Assembly (NCBI GenBank): GCA_028702135.1
Contig: JAQVPJ010000004.1
Span: 1-64,000 of the forward strand
Direction of reading: 5' to 3'
Origin: Eubacteriales bacterium
GTDB lineage: Bacteria > Bacillota > Clostridia > Oscillospirales > CAG-382
DNA length: 64,000 nt
Position 1 is the stretch's first letter, and every line of letters begins with the position of its first letter. The notes under the pieces were generated by a model, which was not told the origin of the DNA, searched no databases, and worked only from the letters and a program-made list of their open reading frames with translations. This document shows positions 39,361 to 48,258 of the stretch, piece by piece. A program made the position numbers and the translations under genes.

Positions 39361-40467
39361 ATGGAAGCTTTATACGAAAACCTTCTTGAATTAGACTGGA
39401 AAATGGTGATTATGTGGATCATCGGCGGTCTGTTGATTTATTTAGCCATAAAAAAAGAGATGGAGCCTTCTTTGTTGTTACCTATAGGATTCGGTGCGAT
39501 TCTTGTCAATCTTCCCTTATCCGGAGCAATCACACAGGGAGAGATGGAAGGCGCTTTATCTACACTCTATGAAGCCGGAATAGCCAATGAGCTTTTCCCT
39601 CTGATACTGTTCATCGGCATCGGCGCAATGATAGACTTTGCGCCGCTGCTCTCCAATCCGAAGCTCATGATATTCGGAGCTGCCGCTCAGTTCGGAATAT
39701 TCTTTACACTCGGGCTTGCCAGCTTTTTCTTCCCCGAACTTGACGCCGCTTCAATATCCATAATCGGCGCTGCCGACGGACCTACTGCAATATTTGTCGC
39801 AAACACGCTTGGATCGGCATTCGTCGCTCAGATAACGGTGGCGGCTTATTCATATATGGCTCTCGTACCGATAATACAACCCCCAGTAATAAAGCTTCTC
39901 ACTTCAAGAAAAGAACGTCTTATCAGAATGCCCTATGTTCAAAAAGAGATTTCAAAAACCACAAAAATACTCTTCCCGATTTTTATCACCATAATCGCAG
40001 GACTCGTCGCACCTCAGTCAGTAGCTCTTATCGGATTTTTAATGTTCGGTAACCTTATAAGGGAATGCGGAGTTTTGAACTCGCTTTCAGAGACTGCTCA
40101 AAAGGTGCTTGCAAACCTTATTACAATATTCCTCGGTATAACGATCGCCTCCCAGATGACGGCGGAGAAGTTCCTCAACTGGCCTACATTACTTATTATG
40201 GGACTCGGACTTGTAGCATTTGTCGTCGACACGGCGGGCGGCGTCCTGTTCGCAAAGCTTTACAATGTTTTCGCAAGGTCAAAAATAAACCCTATGATCG
40301 GCGCATGCGGAATTTCCGCGTTCCCGATGTCGGCAAGGGTTATTCATAAGATGGGTCTCAAGGAGGACAATCAGAACTTCCTCCTTATGCACGCAACAGG
40401 AGTAAATGTATCCGGTCAGATATGTTCCGTAATCGCCGGTGGGTTGATACTCGCTTTCTTCAGTTGA
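39361..40467 (+). CDS. oadB: Na+-translocating decarboxylase beta subunit
   Basis: A 368-residue integral membrane protein of the OadB/GcdB/MmdB family with about 9-11 helices. Family blocks are MEPSLLLPIGFGAILVNLP, MIDFAPLLSNPK, IGAADGPTAIFVANTL (the Asp used for Na+ transport), and the C-terminal ARSKINPMIGACGISAFPMSARV. It couples decarboxylation of a carboxybiotin to Na+ export. The biotin carrier and carboxyltransferase subunits are not here, so the acid (oxaloacetate, methylmalonyl- or glutaconyl-CoA) is unknown. AAAGGAAAA precedes the ATG. Confidence 0.93.
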   Translation: MEALYENLLELDWKMVIMWIIGGLLIYLAIKKEMEPSLLLPIGFGAILVNLPLSGAITQGEMEGALSTLYEAGIANELFPLILFIGIGAMIDFAPLLSNPKLMIFGAAAQFGIFFTLGLASFFFPELDAASISIIGAADGPTAIFVANTLGSAFVAQITVAAYSYMALVPIIQPPVIKLLTSRKERLIRMPYVQKEISKTTKILFPIFITIIAGLVAPQSVALIGFLMFGNLIRECGVLNSLSETAQKVLANLITIFLGITIASQMTAEKFLNWPTLLIMGLGLVAFVVDTAGGVLFAKLYNVFARSKINPMIGACGISAFPMSARVIHKMGLKEDNQNFLLMHATGVNVSGQICSVIAGGLILAFFS

Positions 40468-40497
40468 ATGTAAAATAAAATAAGGAAGAGGATAAAT

Positions 40498-40638
40498 ATG
40501 ACTATAGATTTTAACCCTGAAAGGTTTCTTAATGTATTAGATGATATAGGTTTAGGAATGCTCGGTATTTTTGCCGTTACTTTCGTTATAATCGTTGTGA
40601 CAACCTTGTTCAACAATATAATGTCAAGGAAAAAATAA
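40498..40638 (+). CDS. Tiny membrane protein, probable decarboxylase gamma-subunit-like anchor
   Basis: A 46-residue frame with a good ribosome site (AAGGAAGAGG) about 6 bases before the ATG. It has an acidic amphipathic start (NPERFLNVLDDIGLGM), one membrane helix (about 21-38) and a short basic tail (SRKK). That is the shape of the N-terminal anchor of OadG/MmdD gamma subunits, without their Pro/Ala-rich tail. It lies 30 bases after oadB and 26 before pit, which supports a small partner of OadB. It is too short for ordinary gene calling. Confidence 0.72.
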   Translation: MTIDFNPERFLNVLDDIGLGMLGIFAVTFVIIVVTTLFNNIMSRKK

Positions 40639-40664
40639 AAAATTTTCAAGGGAGTTTAACTCTG

Positions 40665-41711
40665 ATGGCCTTTACCGATTTTTTAAGCCAGCTGTCTGCA
40701 AACCCGATTTTTCTGGTAACGGTACTGCTTACGCTTGGAGTTATTTTCGTGAACGGATGGACCGATGCGCCTAATGCGATAGCAACCTGTGTTTCAACAC
40801 GTGCGATGAGCCCGAGAGCGGCGATTTTAATGGCAGCGTTCTTCAACTTTTTAGGAGTGCTGTTCATGAGCATTATCGGAGCTAAGGTTACCGCCACGGT
40901 AATGAACATGGTCAACTTCAATGGCGACAATCATGATGCGATTGTTGCGTTATGCGCGGCTTTGCTCGCTATTGTGATATGGGCTGTTGCCGCTTGGTAT
41001 TTTGGGATTCCGACAAGCGAGAGCCACGCTCTTATCGCCGGAATATCCGGTGCCGCCATTGCTCTTCAGGGAAACTTCTCCGGTATTAACGGGAGCGAAT
41101 GGGTAAAGGTTTTATACGGTATCCTTGTTTCGACATTACTCGGGTTTTTCATCGGGTGGCTTTTTACAAAGCTGACGATTTTGATTTTCAGAAGAAGCGA
41201 CCGGAGAAAGACAACCCGTATCTTCAAGAAAGCGCAGGTCTTGGGCGGTGCTTCGATGGCTTTTATGCACGGAGCGCAGGATGGTCTTAAGTTTATGGGT
41301 GTAATGATGCTCGGGATGCTGCTTGTAAAAAACGAGGGTACCTCTTATACGGGGATACCGCCTATGTGGCTGATGGTTCTATGCTCTGCGGTAATGGCAA
41401 TCGGAACCTCCATAGGAGGCTACAAAATAATAAAAGCCGTTGGCATGGATATGGTTAAGCTCGAACAGTATCAGGGTTTTTCAGCGGATATGTCTGCTTC
41501 TCTGATACTTCTTCTATGCACACTTATCGGTTATCCCGTCAGCACTACTCATACAAAAACAACCGCGATAATGGGTGTAGGCGCAAGTAAAAGATTATCT
41601 TCAGTAAACTGGGGCGTGGTCAAGGAAATGGTTTTCACCTGGATATTTACCTTCCCCGGCTGCGGTCTGCTCGGATACTTGTTCGCACTGGTGTTTATGA
41701 AAATATTTTGA
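40665..41711 (+). CDS. pit: Low-affinity inorganic phosphate transporter, PiT family
   Basis: A 348-residue membrane protein. Both PiT signatures are present: VNGWTDAPNAIATCVSTRAMSPRAA near the N-terminus (GANDVANA equivalent) and PVSTTHTKTTAIMGVG near the C-terminus. About 9-10 helices. It would import metal phosphate with H+ or Na+. AAGGGAG lies about 9 bases before the ATG; the DUF47 partner follows by 16 bases. Confidence 0.92.
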   Translation: MAFTDFLSQLSANPIFLVTVLLTLGVIFVNGWTDAPNAIATCVSTRAMSPRAAILMAAFFNFLGVLFMSIIGAKVTATVMNMVNFNGDNHDAIVALCAALLAIVIWAVAAWYFGIPTSESHALIAGISGAAIALQGNFSGINGSEWVKVLYGILVSTLLGFFIGWLFTKLTILIFRRSDRRKTTRIFKKAQVLGGASMAFMHGAQDGLKFMGVMMLGMLLVKNEGTSYTGIPPMWLMVLCSAVMAIGTSIGGYKIIKAVGMDMVKLEQYQGFSADMSASLILLLCTLIGYPVSTTHTKTTAIMGVGASKRLSSVNWGVVKEMVFTWIFTFPGCGLLGYLFALVFMKIF

Positions 41712-41727
41712 TTCGAGGTAATTTGAT

Positions 41728-42351
41728 ATGGCAAAAAACAAAGACAATAAGTATTACTTAGGCTTTGTAGAGGGCGTGGGCTTCTCCTGCAAGGCGGCGG
41801 GTCTTCTGAAAGCTGCTCTTACCGACTTTGTACCGGAGGAGCTTGAAAAGCGAATGAGCGAGCTCCACGCCGTCGAGCATGAAGCTGACGCAACAAAGCA
41901 CAGATTAACAAAAGAGCTTGTAAAAGAGTTCATCACACCGATCGAACGCGAGGATATAATGGCACTCTGCGAGAAGATCGACGATGTTACCGACGCTATC
42001 GATGATGTTCTGATGCGTATTTATATGAACAATATAACCGTTCTGCGTGATGATGTCGTTCCCTTTACCGAGATAATAATCAAGTGCTGCGACACCCTCA
42101 ACTCCCTTATGATAGAGTTTCCCAATTTCAAAAAATCGGAGTCACTTATCAAGCATATTATCGACTTGAACACTCTTGAGGAGGAGGGCGATCGTATGTA
42201 TATGAGAGCCATGCGCCGCCTTCATACAGAAAACGCAAGTCCGGTCGAGATGCTTGTCTGGCGAGAGGTTTATGAGTTTTTTGAAAAATGCTGCGATGCC
42301 TGCGAGCATACCGCCGATGTAGTAGAACATGTTATAATGAAGAACACATAA
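41728..42351 (+). CDS. DUF47/PhoU-like protein, PiT accessory
   Basis: A 207-residue all-helical cytoplasmic protein of the TIGR00153/DUF47 family: HAVEHEADATKHRLTKELVKEF, ITPIEREDIMALCEKIDDVTDAIDDVL, and CCDACEHTADVVEHVIMK. The repeated E-x2-AD/DD clusters are the metal-binding PhoU-like motifs. Such proteins usually stand next to pit genes and modulate phosphate uptake. No terminator is clear after its stop. Confidence 0.9.
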   Translation: MAKNKDNKYYLGFVEGVGFSCKAAGLLKAALTDFVPEELEKRMSELHAVEHEADATKHRLTKELVKEFITPIEREDIMALCEKIDDVTDAIDDVLMRIYMNNITVLRDDVVPFTEIIIKCCDTLNSLMIEFPNFKKSESLIKHIIDLNTLEEEGDRMYMRAMRRLHTENASPVEMLVWREVYEFFEKCCDACEHTADVVEHVIMKNT

Positions 42352-42488
42352 ACAAACCTTTTTGTGATAATCGTCAAAAAAAACCCGACAAATTCGGGAT
42401 GAAATTAAATACTGCCTCCTTTATAATAAAGATACGCACCGGTATGCCTATTTGCCGGCGCGAATCAGAATTACAGGAGGTTTTTTAT

Positions 42489-43424
42489 TTGAAAGGAATC
42501 GATGTTTCAAGATGGCAGGAGAAAATCGACTGGGAGAAGGTAAAAGCGGACGGTATTGAATTTGCGTTTATCAAGGCTTCTCAGGGCGGCAGTATCTCGT
42601 CTTTGAAGATAAAGCCCTTCACCGATTCGTACTTTAAACGCAACATCACAAATGCAGACGCCGCAGGCGTGTTTTGCGGTGTATATCATTACCTGACCGG
42701 AGTAAATCAAGAGGATGTTATCGCCGAGGCGGAATACTTAGTACGTGTTCTCGCCCCGTATAAAAACATAATAAAATATCCCGTCGCTCTGGATTTTGAG
42801 GATTTCCGCTATACTGCTCATCACAAGAGCCTGAACTCCGTTTTAATACGGCTTTTCACAGGGATCATAAGGGAGGCTGGCTATACTCCGATTCTATATG
42901 CCAACAGGTCGTTTTTAAGAAAGCATATCGATTTGTCCTCTCTTTCCAACCTGGATATTTGGTATGCACTTTATTATACGCCCAGAAGAAGGATTAATCC
43001 CCCTTCCGATTTCAGTAAAATGACGGTCTGGCAATGGAGCAACAGCGGAAGTGTCAACGGGATTCGCGGCAAAGTCGATATGAATGTCGGGTTTTATAAT
43101 TATGCTGATGACACGAAGAAAGAGCCGGTAAAGGATAATGCGGAACAACAAAAAACTCTTTTTACAGTCGGCGATGTCGTGGAAATAAAAAATTCGGCAC
43201 AGCGTTATTACGAAAACGGCTCCGCAATACCAAAATGGGTCAAGGAGGATTACGACCATATAATCACAAAAACTCTGTATTACGGAAAAAAGGTTTACAA
43301 AAGCGGCAGCGAGTGCGTGCTGCTCGGTAAAAAAATAAACCGCAAAACAGACAGGACAATAGCCGGAATCAATACCTGGATAGCGGTAGAAAATATAAAA
43401 AAAACTGCGATAATCAGCTCATAA
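42489..43424 (+). CDS. GH25 family lysozyme (N-acetylmuramidase)
   Basis: A 311-residue protein. The GH25 barrel covers about 1-215: GIDVSRWQEKIDWEKVK, FAFIKASQGG, VALDFED (catalytic Asp/Glu) and MTVWQWSNSGSVNGI. A C-terminal domain of about 85 residues (VGDVVEIKNSAQRYYENG, INTWIAVENI) looks like an SH3-like wall-binding module. The start is TTG at 42489, with AGGAGG 8 bases upstream. There is no signal peptide. It could act in wall turnover or be released by lysis; no phage genes are near. Confidence 0.88.
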   Translation: MKGIDVSRWQEKIDWEKVKADGIEFAFIKASQGGSISSLKIKPFTDSYFKRNITNADAAGVFCGVYHYLTGVNQEDVIAEAEYLVRVLAPYKNIIKYPVALDFEDFRYTAHHKSLNSVLIRLFTGIIREAGYTPILYANRSFLRKHIDLSSLSNLDIWYALYYTPRRRINPPSDFSKMTVWQWSNSGSVNGIRGKVDMNVGFYNYADDTKKEPVKDNAEQQKTLFTVGDVVEIKNSAQRYYENGSAIPKWVKEDYDHIITKTLYYGKKVYKSGSECVLLGKKINRKTDRTIAGINTWIAVENIKKTAIISS

Positions 43425-43425
43425 A

Positions 43426-43454
43426 AAGCCGGGCTGCAAAATCGCTCCCGGCTT
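43426..43454 (-). terminator. Terminator of mgtC
   Basis: AAGCCGGG and CCCGGCTT (43426-43433 / 43447-43454) form an 8-bp stem. A TTTTTA run follows on the minus strand, about 90 bases after the mgtC stop. On the plus strand it sits just after the lysozyme stop without a T-run. Confidence 0.7.
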
Positions 43455-43545
43455 GCTTATGAGGTAAAAAACAAAATATCTACTTTCCCGTCTTACCATA
43501 AAATTATGCGGATATGCCCTCTTTTGGTCTGTAATCACCTTTTTT

Positions 43546-44229
43546 TCACTGATTCTCGATTGCAAACGCCACGCCGGGAATAGCGGCGATTTCCTTTAAA
43601 ACCTGCTTTTTATCTATGTTTTTTGATAATCGCATGCTCAACTCCAGACCAAGACTGTCCATCATTCCGCTGCGCGAGGGTCTTATATCGGTTTTTGTAA
43701 TCCTATATTTCGGGTTGTTAATCCTATCGATTACATTATTAACCGTTTCCGCGTCCTTGATTTCTATGTAGACTTCTAAATTGCGGTTCTTCCCGACTAC
43801 AATGTTCTCAAACCTGCTTAAATAGACGATGGTAAGCACCGAAAGAGCCGTGCATATGACGGCGGCCTCATAAAAACCTATTCCGAGAGCAAGCCCGATC
43901 GCCGCTGTCGTCCATAACCCCGCAGCGGTCGTAAGCCCTTTTACATGCGTCCGTCCGGTAATCAGAATGGTGCCGACTCCGAGAAAACCTATTCCGGAGA
44001 TAACCTGTGCGCCGATACGCAAAGGGTCAGAATCCATTTCCAGCGTACTCACGGAAAAAACACCCGTCATAACGCTCATCGCAGACCCGAGGCAGACCAG
44101 AATATGCGTCCTCATACCAGCCGCGCGCCCTCTCCTGCCCCGCTCCATGCCGATAAGACCTCCGAACAGAAGTGCCAAAAGCAGCCGTATTACCATTGTA
44201 GTAAAAGTGAGTTCCCGAAGATAATCCAT
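43546..44229 (-). CDS. MgtC/SapB family membrane protein
   Basis: A 227-residue protein. Four or five N-terminal helices carry the MgtC signature (RLLLALLFGGLIGMERGRRGRAAGMRTH and GAQVISGIGFLGVGTIL). A soluble C-terminal ACT-like domain of about 85 residues follows. MgtC proteins act in Mg2+ limitation and F-ATPase control in some pathogens; the role here is unknown. AAGGAAGG lies 7 bases before the ATG at 44229, so longer in-frame starts up to 44328 are rejected. Confidence 0.9.
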   Translation of the reverse strand: MDYLRELTFTTMVIRLLLALLFGGLIGMERGRRGRAAGMRTHILVCLGSAMSVMTGVFSVSTLEMDSDPLRIGAQVISGIGFLGVGTILITGRTHVKGLTTAAGLWTTAAIGLALGIGFYEAAVICTALSVLTIVYLSRFENIVVGKNRNLEVYIEIKDAETVNNVIDRINNPKYRITKTDIRPSRSGMMDSLGLELSMRLSKNIDKKQVLKEIAAIPGVAFAIENQ

Positions 44230-44296
44230 TATAAAACCTTCCTTACAGCCTTTTTCCACACCGTACCCGTAAAGGCACAGTATTACTCTATATGAG

Positions 44297-45577
44297 TCAA
44301 GGCTTTTTATTATTCCCGATAATGGCATATTCCAAAAACATACCCTGTGCGCGCCGGTCGCATTCAGCAGTGATAATCACTCCGTCGTCTATAAACTCGC
44401 TGCCTATTACCCTTGCGTGGCGGTAAACATCAGCGGTTTTTGCCCTTACTGCATGCGGGAAAAACAATTTCAACACCTTTTTTCCACAAGACACCATCTC
44501 ATCCAGCTCTGAGAGCAGACTGTCGATGCCGGTCCCGTTCTTTGCGGAAATCCGCAGAGAGTCATTCGGGATAAACTCCTCCTCCTGCACCTTATCAATC
44601 TTATTGTAGACCGTAATCAAACGTTTTTCCTTTGCGCCCAGCTCTTCTATCAGTTTTTCGGTAACAGCGCGCTTCTTTACCCGCTCGCTGTCAGGCTCGG
44701 ACGCATCTGTAAGGCATATTATTATATCCGCATACCTAAGTTCATCCAGCGTCGATTTAAAGGCTTTTATCAGGTGTGTGGGAAGCCTGTCAATAAAACC
44801 TACGGTGTCTGTGAGCAGAATCTCGTTTCCGCTCGGCAGCGTAAGCCTTCTCGTAGTCGGGTCGAGGGTTGCGAACAGCTTATCCTCCGCAAGTATCCCC
44901 GCATCGGTCAGATAATTCAAGAGCGTGGATTTTCCCGCATTGGTATAACCTATTATCGCCGCAGACATCGTGCCTGATTTATCACGGGCCGAACGCTTAA
45001 CCGCTCTGTTCTTTTCCAGCTCCGCAAGCTCTGACTTTAAAGCGTCAATACGCCTTTTAATATGCCTTCTGTCGCTCTCAAGTTTGCTCTCACCAGGTCC
45101 TCTCGTGCCGATGCCGCCGCCTAAACGGGACAACTTCAGTCCCTGCCCCATAAGACGGGGCGCTGTATATCTTAAGCAGGCGATTTCAACCTGCAGCTTG
45201 CCCTCGCCCGTAGTCGCATGGATGGCAAAGATATCAAGAATAAGCATGGTCCGGTCGATGACCCTTGTGTCAAGCTCCGACTCAAGGTTGGCTATCTGTG
45301 ATGGCGACAGCTCGTTGTCGAAAACGACAAGACCGATCTCCCCGTCGTATGCGGAGATGAATTCCGCAAGCTCCTTAACCTTTCCGCTACCGATATAGGT
45401 CGCCTTGTCAGGTGAAGTGCGGTTCTGCGTCACTCTTGCAACCGCCACCCCGCCGGCGGTATCCAATAGTCTTTCAAGCTCATCCAACGAGCTGATATTC
45501 TCCTGCTCAGTCATGTTCTCGTTCAGGGATACGAGCACTGCTTTGGTTTTTTCCTCTTTAAATAGTTCCAGATTCAT
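44297..45577 (-). CDS. hflX: GTPase HflX, ribosome-associated
   Basis: A 426-residue GTPase. The N-terminal HflX domain has TYIGSGKVKEL and VVFDNELSPSQIANLE; a coiled-coil region contains GPGESKLESDRRHI. The G domain has G1 GYTNAGKSTLLN, G3 DTVGFIDRLP, G4 NKID and G5 SAKNG. A short C-terminal domain follows. It splits or rescues stalled 70S ribosomes, especially in heat stress. No strong ribosome site is visible before the ATG. Confidence 0.95.
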   Translation of the reverse strand: MNLELFKEEKTKAVLVSLNENMTEQENISSLDELERLLDTAGGVAVARVTQNRTSPDKATYIGSGKVKELAEFISAYDGEIGLVVFDNELSPSQIANLESELDTRVIDRTMLILDIFAIHATTGEGKLQVEIACLRYTAPRLMGQGLKLSRLGGGIGTRGPGESKLESDRRHIKRRIDALKSELAELEKNRAVKRSARDKSGTMSAAIIGYTNAGKSTLLNYLTDAGILAEDKLFATLDPTTRRLTLPSGNEILLTDTVGFIDRLPTHLIKAFKSTLDELRYADIIICLTDASEPDSERVKKRAVTEKLIEELGAKEKRLITVYNKIDKVQEEEFIPNDSLRISAKNGTGIDSLLSELDEMVSCGKKVLKLFFPHAVRAKTADVYRHARVIGSEFIDDGVIITAECDRRAQGMFLEYAIIGNNKKP

Positions 45578-45644
45578 ATATGTGGTCTACGCCGTCTGTG
45601 ACGACTATTTTCTCCTCTTCGTTTATTCCCTGCTTTTCCGCCGA

Positions 45645-45674
45645 AACGAAAAAACAGCACATAATGTGCTGTTT
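45645..45674 (-). terminator. Terminator of rpmE
   Basis: AAACAGCACA (45652-45661) and TGTGCTGTTT (45665-45674) form a 10-bp stem with a 3-base loop. Six T follow on the minus strand. It lies 16 bases after the rpmE stop. Confidence 0.92.
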
Positions 45675-45689
45675 GATGTGAAAAAACAA

Positions 45690-45890
45690 TTACTCCAGAT
45701 TGAATCTCTTTTTAAACCTATCAACACGTCCGCCCGTATCAACAAACTTCTGTTTGCCGGTAAAAAACGGGTGACACTTTGAGCATATATCAACCTTTAT
45801 GTTGTCCTTGGTGGACATAGTAATATATTCTTCTCCGCAAGCACATTTTATAACCGTTGGTTTAAATGCCGGATGCAGTCCTTCTTTCAT
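45690..45890 (-). CDS. rpmE: Ribosomal protein L31 (zinc-binding form)
   Basis: A 66-residue protein. KEGLHPAF at the start, two zinc-site pairs (CAC and CSKC) and [21 protein letters not shown] are the standard L31 blocks; the cysteines place it in the C+ (zinc) class. I chose the ATG at 45890, since L31 starts at MKEGLHP; an upstream in-frame ATG would add a non-homologous tail. It is monocistronic with its own terminator. Confidence 0.97.
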   Translation of the reverse strand: MKEGLHPAFKPTVIKCACGEEYITMSTKDNIKVDICSKCHPFFTGKQKFVDTGGRVDRFKKRFNLE

Positions 45891-45970
45891 TTGTATTACC
45901 TCACTTTCGTATTCACTTAAGCAGTATAACATACGAAAATGTAAAAATCAATAGTTTTTTTCTGTTTTTA

Positions 45971-45999
45971 TTGTATTTTAGACAATAATGATATATAAT
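45971..45999 (+). promoter_or_regulatory. Candidate promoter of the MBL-fold hydrolase gene
   Basis: TTGTAT (45971-45976), a 17-base spacer and a perfect TATAAT (45994-45999). It predicts a leader of about 135 nt before the ATG at 46142. Confidence 0.65.
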
Positions 46000-46000
46000 A

Positions 46001-46110
46001 TTGCCGGCATAAGTATTCATCTGACTAAAACGCTTGTTTGGCCGGCATTAGGAAAATGCTCTGGCATTTTCTGTAACTCAAATAAAAATCAACAATAGAG
46101 TATTGCCGGC
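46001..46110 (+). repeat. Three GCCGGC elements and alternative hairpins in the MBL gene leader
   Basis: GCCGGC occurs at 46003-46008, 46041-46046 and 46105-46110, each in a similar context (T-G-GCCGGC-[AG]T). Between them GAAAATGC-tctg-GCATTTTC (from about 46052) can form an 8-bp hairpin, and GCATT-aggaa-AATGC an overlapping alternative. No T-run follows. It may be a structured leader or operator array; the function is unknown. Confidence 0.4.
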
Positions 46111-46141
46111 GTTGAATAAAATCAGAAAGGTAAATCAAATC

Positions 46142-46975
46142 ATGAAGCTTAAATATCTCGGCACTGCCGCCGCAGAAGGCTGGCCTGCCGTATTCTGCAG
46201 ATGCGACCATTGTGAAAGAGCAAAATCCATAGGCGGGAGGAATATCCGTACCCGCTCCCAGGCTCTTTTAAACAACGATTTACTTATAGATTTTCCTTCC
46301 GACACAAACCATCATATGCTTATGAATAATCTCGATCTGTCGGCTGTAAAGTACCTGCTTGTAACGCACGCACACCTCGACCACTTTGCGCCGCTTGACC
46401 TGTTCTTCCGCTCCAAAAGCTATTATGCACATAATCTGACGGAGGAAAAGATGTATCTTTACGGGAACAACGAGGTGCTTGAAAAATACGATAACATATG
46501 CAGGGAATACACGGTAGAGCCCAAAGACCAGAGTATTATCCCCGCCTTTCTGCCGCTCTATACCCCTGTCCGATTAGGAAAATATACGGTTACTGCATTA
46601 AAGGCATACCATGCTCCTGAGGAGAAATATCCCTATATATACCTTATAACAGAGGGAAACTGCACGCTTCTTTATATGCACGACACCGGCAGGCTTTTCG
46701 ATGAGGTATATGATTACCTTATAAAAAACAATGTAAAAGCAGACATCATCAGTTATGACTGCACTTTCGGACTGCTTAAAAGCGGAGGCGGACATCTCGG
46801 GCTGGACTCCTGTGCACTGGAAAAAGACAAGCTGTTTGAAAACGGGATTTCCGATAAGAATACAAGGCACATTATAAACCATTTTTCACATAACGGGGGA
46901 GCTATTTATGACGAGATCGTTCCCATTGCGGCAGAGTATGGTTTTGAGACTGCCTATGACGGAATGGAGGTATAA
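46142..46975 (+). CDS. Metallo-beta-lactamase-fold hydrolase (PhnP-like)
   Basis: A 277-residue protein. It begins with LKYLGTAAAEGWPAVFCRCDHC, a beta-strand plus Cys-rich loop like that of PhnP-type phosphodiesterases. The metal motif THAHLDHF follows, then later His/Asp ligands (MHDTGRL, NHFSHNG). It is probably a phosphodiesterase of unknown substrate; no C-P lyase genes are near. AGAAAGG lies 11 bases before the ATG. The MFS gene follows after 26 bases. Confidence 0.83.
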   Translation: MKLKYLGTAAAEGWPAVFCRCDHCERAKSIGGRNIRTRSQALLNNDLLIDFPSDTNHHMLMNNLDLSAVKYLLVTHAHLDHFAPLDLFFRSKSYYAHNLTEEKMYLYGNNEVLEKYDNICREYTVEPKDQSIIPAFLPLYTPVRLGKYTVTALKAYHAPEEKYPYIYLITEGNCTLLYMHDTGRLFDEVYDYLIKNNVKADIISYDCTFGLLKSGGGHLGLDSCALEKDKLFENGISDKNTRHIINHFSHNGGAIYDEIVPIAAEYGFETAYDGMEV

Positions 46976-46988
46976 GGGATGTTCCCTT
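46974..46988 (+). repeat. Small hairpin between the MBL gene and the MFS gene
   Basis: AAGGGA (46974-46979) and TCCCTT (46983-46988) flank a 3-base loop, overlapping the MBL stop codon. It lies close before the MFS start and may limit read-through translation. No T-run follows. Confidence 0.35.
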
Positions 46989-47001
46989 TAATACATAAAA
47001 T

Positions 47002-48255
47002 ATGAATAAGCTCTGGGACAAGAATTTCACCATAATAACCCTCGGCTCGGTAATATCCATGCTCGGCAACGCGGTATCCGGTTTTGCCATCGGGTTGTTA
47101 GTGCTCGATATGACAGGCTCTACTTTTTTGTATGCTCTCTTTATGGTGATATACAATATTCCGCATATTTTCGCACCTATGATCGCCGGTCCTTATATGG
47201 ATCGCTTTTCAAGAAAAAAAACCATTTATATTCTTGATTTTATCTCTGCGGGACTATATGGCACTATATTTTTATTCTTAAACAGCGGACTGTTGTCCTA
47301 CCCTATCATGCTTTTTGTGACGCTGATTATCGGCTCTATCGACGGTGTGTACGCGGTTGCATACGAGAGTCTGTATCCGAATCTTGTTAAAAAAGGCAAT
47401 TTTACAAAAGCGTATTCAATATCGAGCATGATATTCCCGCTTGCGGCATTCATGGTACCGGTCGCCTCAGTAGTCTATAGCAAATTAGACAGTGCTGCAC
47501 CGTTGTTCTTATTCAACGCCTTAACCTTTTTTATAGCTGCCTGCTTTGAAACCCGTATCGATTATACAGAAACCCATATCCGCGAGGACAGCAAGAAATC
47601 GGCTTTGAGCTTAAAGAGGTTCAAAAAAGATTTCCGTGAGGGGATCAACTATATAATCTCCGAAAAAGGGCTTCTTGTGATAACGGCTTACTTCTGCATA
47701 ACCACCTTTTCATCAAGTGCGGTGCAGACGCTTCTACTGCCGTTTTTCAAAAATAACGCGGAACTGTTTTCCGGCATAGATATCGATGCTGTAACCCTGT
47801 TCACTCTGGTTGCCGGCGCCGGAGTGCTCGGCCGCCTTATCGGCGGAGTTATCCATTACTTCTTCAAGTATCCGGTCGATAAAAAGTTCACTATCGCTCT
47901 GTGCGTTTATGCAGTAGTGACGGTGCTCGAGGGGGTATATCTGTATTTTCCCTTTCCATTGATGACGTTAAGCTTTTTTACCGTCGGTATACTCGGCGTA
48001 ACCTCATATAACATCAGAATATCGGCAACTCAGTCCTATCTGCCGGATGAAAAGCGGGGAAGGTTCAACGGTGCTTTTCAGATGGTCTGCACCTTGGGAA
48101 GCATTGTCGGACAGCTCAGCGCGGGTATACTTGCCGAATGGATTCACGAACGATATATAATAATGGGCTATATGTTTATCAACCTTATCGCAATTCTGCT
48201 TATTATGTACCGTGGCAGATCCCATGTCAAACTGATTTATAACACCCAGTCTTAA
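47002..48255 (+). CDS. Major facilitator superfamily transporter
   Basis: A 417-residue protein with about 12 membrane helices. It begins WDKNFTIITLGSVISMLGNAVSGFAIGLLVLD and has the MFS loop motif DRFSRKKTIYILDF between helices 2 and 3. A long cytoplasmic loop (about 185-215) joins the halves, and KRGRFNGAFQM appears in the second half. It resembles the enterobactin/macrolide-exporter-like subgroup, but the substrate is unknown. The ribosome site before the ATG is poor. Confidence 0.88.
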   Translation: MNKLWDKNFTIITLGSVISMLGNAVSGFAIGLLVLDMTGSTFLYALFMVIYNIPHIFAPMIAGPYMDRFSRKKTIYILDFISAGLYGTIFLFLNSGLLSYPIMLFVTLIIGSIDGVYAVAYESLYPNLVKKGNFTKAYSISSMIFPLAAFMVPVASVVYSKLDSAAPLFLFNALTFFIAACFETRIDYTETHIREDSKKSALSLKRFKKDFREGINYIISEKGLLVITAYFCITTFSSSAVQTLLLPFFKNNAELFSGIDIDAVTLFTLVAGAGVLGRLIGGVIHYFFKYPVDKKFTIALCVYAVVTVLEGVYLYFPFPLMTLSFFTVGILGVTSYNIRISATQSYLPDEKRGRFNGAFQMVCTLGSIVGQLSAGILAEWIHERYIIMGYMFINLIAILLIMYRGRSHVKLIYNTQS

Positions 48256-48258
48256 ATT

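Noticed and set aside
42388-42412. Terminator CCCGA/TCGGG next to an A-run
   Set aside because: Only a 5-bp stem; the T-run would be on the minus strand where no gene ends.
42489-43424. Prophage lysis gene
   Set aside because: The GH25 enzyme has no holin, tail or integrase genes nearby; a chromosomal lysozyme is simpler.
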